Assembly: GCF_013003965.1 (NCBI RefSeq)
Contig: NZ_CP053069.1
Location: 3,441,419 to 3,505,418, forward strand
DNA from: Usitatibacter rugosus
GTDB taxonomy: Bacteria > Pseudomonadota > Gammaproteobacteria > Burkholderiales > Usitatibacteraceae
Direction: 5' to 3'
Length of the DNA stretch: 64,000 nt
Shown here: piece by piece, positions 60,365-64,000 of the stretch
Layout: each line of letters starts with the position of its first letter
How positions within the stretch are numbered: the first letter of the stretch is position 1
Position numbers and translations under genes: made by a program
Notes under the pieces: generated by a model
Told to the model about the DNA's origin: nothing
Seen by the model: only the letters and a program-made list of their open reading frames with translations
Database searches by the model: none

Positions 60365-62836
60365 CTACCCGACGGAGGTGAGGGGTTCGCCGCGGCGGCG
60401 TGCGAGCCAGCGGGCCATGGCCTCGGCGGGCAGCGCCTCGGAGACGAGATAGCCCTGCATCTCCTCGCAGCCGCGAAGCCGCAGGAACGCGAGCTGCTCC
60501 GGCTTCTCCACGCCCTCGGCGATCGAGGTGATGCCCATGTTGCGTGCGAGGTCGATGATGGCCGCGGTGATGGCGACGTCGTCCGGATCGCCGGGCACGT
60601 CCTGCACGAACGTGCGGTCGATCTTCAGCTTGTCGATGGGGAAGCGCTTCAGGTGCATGAGCGACGAATGCCCGGTGCCGAAGTCGTCGATCGCGAGCTG
60701 CACGCCGAGCGCCTTCAGGCCCTCCAGCGTCTTCGCGATGGCGGTCATGTCCTCCAGCAGCATGCTTTCCGTCAGCTCGAACTCGAGGTACTGCGGCTCG
60801 AGGCCGGTCTCGGCGAGAACCTGCTCCACCACCGAGACGAGGTTCTTCTGCTTGAACTGGATCGCGGAGAGGTTCACCGCCATCGGCAGCTTCGGCAGCC
60901 CCGACATCTGCCACAGGCGGTTCTGGCGGCAGGCCTGGCGAAGCACCCACGCACCGATCGGCATGATGAGCCCGCGCTGCTCGGCGATGGGAATGAAGTC
61001 GTTGGGCAGCACCGTGGTGCCGTCTTCCTGCGGCCAGCGGATGAGCGCCTCGATGCCGGTCACGGCACCCGTGTCGACGCGCACCTGCGGCTGGTAGTGG
61101 AGGACGAACTGCTCGCGGCGGATCGCGTCGCGAAGCCGCGTCTCCACGGTGAGCGCGTGGAACGCCGCCTCCGAGAGCCGCTCGTTGAAGAACTGGTAGT
61201 TGCTGCGGCCGCGCTCCTTGGCGAGGTACATCGCGGCATCCGCGTTCTTGATCAGCGTGTCGGCGGTCGCGCCGTCGCGCGGATAGAGGCTGATGCCGAT
61301 CGACGGGCTCACCGAGAGGCTCTGGCCTTCCAGCGGCACGGGCTCGGAGACACCGGCGATCAGCTTCTCCGCGACTTGAACGGCATCGTGCTCGTTCGTG
61401 AGCTCGGGCAGCACCACGAGGAACTCGTCGCCGCCGAGGCGCGAGACGACGTCGGCGCCACGAAGCGCGTCCTCGATGCGCTGCGCCACCACGCGCAGCA
61501 GCGCGTCGCCTGCCGCGTGGCCGAGCGAATCGTTCACGGTCTTGAAGTTGTCGAGGTCGATGAAGAGGATCGCGACGTGGTTGCCGCGGCGCTGGGCGGC
61601 AGCGAGGATGAACTCCAGCCGGTCCATCAGCAGCACGCGGTTGGGCAGTCCCGTGAGCGTGTCGTGGTGCGCGAGGAACTGGATGCGCGCCTCGGCGGCC
61701 TTCCGGTCGCGGATGTCGCGGATGGCGGTCATCCGGTAGACCTTGCCCTTGTACGGCATCACGCGGCCCTCGAGCTCCACGGGGATGCGCGTGCCGTCCT
61801 TCCCGAGGATCGCCGCCTCGTACGGACGCTCGTAGCCCATGCTCACGTTGTTCAGCACCATCTCGCGCACGTCGGGAGGCATGTAGTCGACGATGTTCTT
61901 GCCGATGATCTCCTCGTACGTGTAGCCGGTAAGGCGAAGGATCGCGGGGTTGCAGTCGGAGAGCAGGCCGCGCTCGGCGAAGATGATGCCCTCGTCGGTG
62001 GCGTCTGCGAACTTGCGCAGGCGGTCCTCGCTCTCGCGCACCGACTGCTCGGCCAGGCGATGCTTGGTGATGTCGTTGATGAGCACGGTCGCCGCGATCG
62101 AGCCGCCGGCGTCGTCCAGCTGCGGCAGCAGCGTGGCCTCGATGATGCGTTCGCCGCCATCCGCGGCCTTGAGCGTGCGTTCGTAGACCACAGTCTCGCC
62201 GCGCAGCACCCGCTGGATGTAGGGGGCGATCGCCTCGTAGCCCACGTCGCCGATCACTTCGCGCACCGTCTTGCCGATGATCGAGTCGACCGTGAAGCCC
62301 CAGGTCTTCGCGTACGCGTTGTTCGCGAGGCGGCACTCGAGGGTGGGGCCGTCGTAGTAGGCGATCAGCGCCGGCACGTTGTCGGCGATGAGCCGGACGG
62401 TGCGCTCCTTGGCGCGCGCATCCAGCTCGGCGTCGCGCCGCGTGGTGATGTCGTGGCAGGTCGCGAGGAAGCCGGCGAGGCGCCCGCCCTCGTCGTGCAC
62501 CGGGACCGCGGAATGGTGGATCCAGCCGTGGAGGCCGTCGGCGCGGCGCAGGCGGTATTCGGACTCGAAAGCCCGGCGAAGGCCCAGCGCCTCGGCCCAC
62601 ACGCGCTCCAGCTCGGGCCGGTCCTCCGGATGGACGGATTCCAGCCAGCGCGTGCCGACTTCCGCCTCCGTCGCGCGGCCGGTGTAGTCCTCCCACGCCT
62701 GGTTCACGAAGCTGCAGCCGCCGTGGGCGTCCGCGATCCAGACCAGGCTCGGAAAGGCGTTGAAGAAGGCGCCGTGGCTGGCGGGGTCGTCGACGGCCTG
62801 GGCGATGCCGCGCAGGTTGGGATCGGAGGGCTTCAC
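60365..62836 (-). CDS. Cytoplasmic triple-PAS GGDEF-EAL protein
   Basis: An 823-residue soluble cyclic di-GMP enzyme. Three PAS domains fill about 1-400 (FPSLVWIADAHGGCSFVNQ, NVPALIAYYDGPTLECRLA, TDEGIIFAERGLLSDCN), with PAC-like segments after each. GGDEF is intact in SRLGGDEFLVVLPEL; EAL has TGIEALIRW, ELTESMLLEDM and AIDDFGTGHSSLMHL, but the usual AEGVETxxQ reads AEGVEKPEQ. No membrane helix or signal is seen. It diverges from a 7TMR-DISM receptor with 68 bases between. Confidence 0.92.
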   Translation of the reverse strand: MKPSDPNLRGIAQAVDDPASHGAFFNAFPSLVWIADAHGGCSFVNQAWEDYTGRATEAEVGTRWLESVHPEDRPELERVWAEALGLRRAFESEYRLRRADGLHGWIHHSAVPVHDEGGRLAGFLATCHDITTRRDAELDARAKERTVRLIADNVPALIAYYDGPTLECRLANNAYAKTWGFTVDSIIGKTVREVIGDVGYEAIAPYIQRVLRGETVVYERTLKAADGGERIIEATLLPQLDDAGGSIAATVLINDITKHRLAEQSVRESEDRLRKFADATDEGIIFAERGLLSDCNPAILRLTGYTYEEIIGKNIVDYMPPDVREMVLNNVSMGYERPYEAAILGKDGTRIPVELEGRVMPYKGKVYRMTAIRDIRDRKAAEARIQFLAHHDTLTGLPNRVLLMDRLEFILAAAQRRGNHVAILFIDLDNFKTVNDSLGHAAGDALLRVVAQRIEDALRGADVVSRLGGDEFLVVLPELTNEHDAVQVAEKLIAGVSEPVPLEGQSLSVSPSIGISLYPRDGATADTLIKNADAAMYLAKERGRSNYQFFNERLSEAAFHALTVETRLRDAIRREQFVLHYQPQVRVDTGAVTGIEALIRWPQEDGTTVLPNDFIPIAEQRGLIMPIGAWVLRQACRQNRLWQMSGLPKLPMAVNLSAIQFKQKNLVSVVEQVLAETGLEPQYLEFELTESMLLEDMTAIAKTLEGLKALGVQLAIDDFGTGHSSLMHLKRFPIDKLKIDRTFVQDVPGDPDDVAITAAIIDLARNMGITSIAEGVEKPEQLAFLRLRGCEEMQGYLVSEALPAEAMARWLARRRGEPLTSVG

Positions 62837-62904
62837 AGTCGGCCAAGGCTAGCACCGGCCTTGGACCCCGCGCCAGTGAGGAATACACTCTGGCGCAAGC
62901 GGCC

Positions 62905-64000
62905 ATGGGGACCCTGCGTTTCATTCGCAACCTGCTCGCCCTCGCGGCGCTCGCCGTCCCGGGGGCCATCCTCGCTGCGCCCGCGTGGCTCGATTCGCGC
63001 CTGCCCGGCGTGCCGATCGGCACCCACGTCGAATACCTCGAGGACACCACCGGATCGCTCACCCTGCGCGACGTGAGCTCGCGCCCGTGGCTGGACGCCT
63101 TCGTGCAGAACCGCAGCGAGAACCTCAACCTCGGCTTCCGCGATTCGACGATCTGGCTGCGCATCCGCCTCGAGCGCGGAGCCGCCCTCGGGCCCTGGAT
63201 GCTCGAGGTGAGCTACCCGATGCTGGACAACCTCCAGTTCTATTCGCCCGGCTCCACGATCCCGCTGGTGGCCGGGGACCACACGCGGCTCTCCGATCGC
63301 GTGTTCGCGGACCGGCACTTCGTCTTCCCGGTCGATGCGCCCGATCTCGGCGTGAACGTCTACTACCTCCGGGTGAAGCAGGTCGGGACGATGAGCGTGC
63401 CGATCCGCCTGTGGGACCGCGCCTCCTTCGACACGGCCAAGCGCGACGAGACCTTCCTGCTCGGCAGCTACTTCGGCCTGCTCTTCGTGATGATGGCGTA
63501 CAACCTGTTCCTGTACTTCATCGTCCGCGACCGCGCATATGCGGCGTACGTGGTGTTCGTGGGCTCCATGGGCTTCGTGATCGGGCTGAACAACGGCTTC
63601 GGCGGCCTCTACCTCTGGCCCGAGGCGCCCGCCATCGGGGATTGGGCCCAGGTCGCCGCGGCACCCATCGCCTGCGCGGCGGGCGCGTTCTTCAGCCGCC
63701 TCTTCCTGCAGACGCGCATCTACGCGCCGCGCGTGGACCGCCTGCTGCTCGCGATCGTCGCGGCCGGCGTCACGATGGCGCTCATCGCCACGTCGCTGCC
63801 GCGCGTGATCGTGTTCTGGTTCGATCACCTCATCGCGCTCACCACGATCATCGCCGCCTACGGCTGCGGCATCGTCGCCTACCGCGCCGGCTTCAAGCCG
63901 GCGTCGTACTACCTCATCGCGTTCTTCACGGTGTTCGCCGGCGGGCTGCTGATGGTGGCGCGCAACTTCGGGCTGCCCGCGAGCGTGTTCACCGATTACG
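62905..64000 (+). CDS. 7TMR-DISM receptor, N-terminal part (runs off the window)
   Basis: The first 365 residues of an exported receptor. A signal peptide (IRNLLALAALAVPGAILAAP) precedes a 7TMR-DISMED2 extracellular domain (about 30-190, with STIWLRIRLERGAALGPWML and FSPG-like QFYSPGSTIP). Several helices follow (LLGSYFGLLFVMMAYNLFLYF and on), part of the 7TM block. Such proteins normally end in a GGDEF or histidine kinase domain beyond the window. The start ATG at 62905 is fitted to the signal. Its neighbour is a GGDEF-EAL protein, so cyclic di-GMP signalling is the likely context. Confidence 0.85.
   Translation, partial: MGTLRFIRNLLALAALAVPGAILAAPAWLDSRLPGVPIGTHVEYLEDTTGSLTLRDVSSRPWLDAFVQNRSENLNLGFRDSTIWLRIRLERGAALGPWMLEVSYPMLDNLQFYSPGSTIPLVAGDHTRLSDRVFADRHFVFPVDAPDLGVNVYYLRVKQVGTMSVPIRLWDRASFDTAKRDETFLLGSYFGLLFVMMAYNLFLYFIVRDRAYAAYVVFVGSMGFVIGLNNGFGGLYLWPEAPAIGDWAQVAAAPIACAAGAFFSRLFLQTRIYAPRVDRLLLAIVAAGVTMALIATSLPRVIVFWFDHLIALTTIIAAYGCGIVAYRAGFKPASYYLIAFFTVFAGGLLMVARNFGLPASVFTDY

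Overview
The window is 64 kb of GC-rich, gene-dense bacterial chromosome. It looks like a betaproteobacterium: the gene blocks pilS-pilR, ispB | rplU-rpmA-obgE-proB, tgt-yajC-secD-secF and xseA | exbB-exbD-lpxK-trm112-kdsB are arranged as in that class, start codons are often ATGA/GTGA-coupled, and wobble positions are strongly G/C. I cannot fix the genus. There is no prophage, insertion sequence transposase, CRISPR array or rRNA operon; one tRNA gene (tRNA-Pro, CGG) is present.

Layout, left to right. 1-4.2 kb: 5' end of an RND efflux adaptor, ampD, and the pilR-pilS two-component pair with a small PP0621-like zinc-ribbon membrane protein. 4.2-9.4 kb: a proteobacterial dedicated sortase locus, with a sensor kinase/response regulator pair divergent from a VIT/vWA surface protein and its class GN sortase. 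9.5-15 kb: an orphan MEDS-domain protein, tRNA-Pro, ispB, and the rplU-rpmA / obgE-proB translation and proline block. 15-20.8 kb: a secreted beta-helix/ASH-repeat protein, two tandem paralogous glycosyltransferases and a Yip1-like membrane protein. 20.8-29.8 kb: rppH, proS, a GNAT acetyltransferase, a lytic transglycosylase, a TlpA-like thioredoxin, a possible PilZ-like protein, YihY, WrbA and three small membrane-protein genes. 29.9-35 kb: gst-tgt-yajC-secD-secF, all leftward. 35-44 kb: a pyrophosphate-energy group (hppA-pfp-adk), a DUF2264 gene sitting between adk and kdsB, and the lipid A/KDO and ExbBD genes. 44-54 kb: an unusual 544-base intergenic region with DnaA-box-like sites, xseA, dodecin, miaA, mutL, a GGDEF-EAL protein, a cell-wall amidase, tsaE and queG. 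54-58.6 kb: three tandem paralogous secreted proteins of a family I do not recognise. 58.6-64 kb: an S10-like peptidase, a PAS-GGDEF-EAL protein and the start of a 7TMR-DISM receptor.

The most striking feature not explained by ordinary genes is the set of intergenic inverted repeats. Short palindromes with a GGTCxGACC-like core occur at about 0.8-0.9, 6.5 and 51.4 kb, and three gene ends abut them so closely that the last base or bases of the stop codon lie in the repeat. Two long elements with perfect 39- and 41-base arms and 63-68 base spacers lie at 35.0 and 60.2 kb. Other repeat units lie upstream of obgE, at the miaA start codon and between dedA and secF. The other points most worth following are the three-gene secreted family, the origin-like intergenic region before xseA, and the sortase target whose sorting motif reads LPQTD rather than LPxTG.
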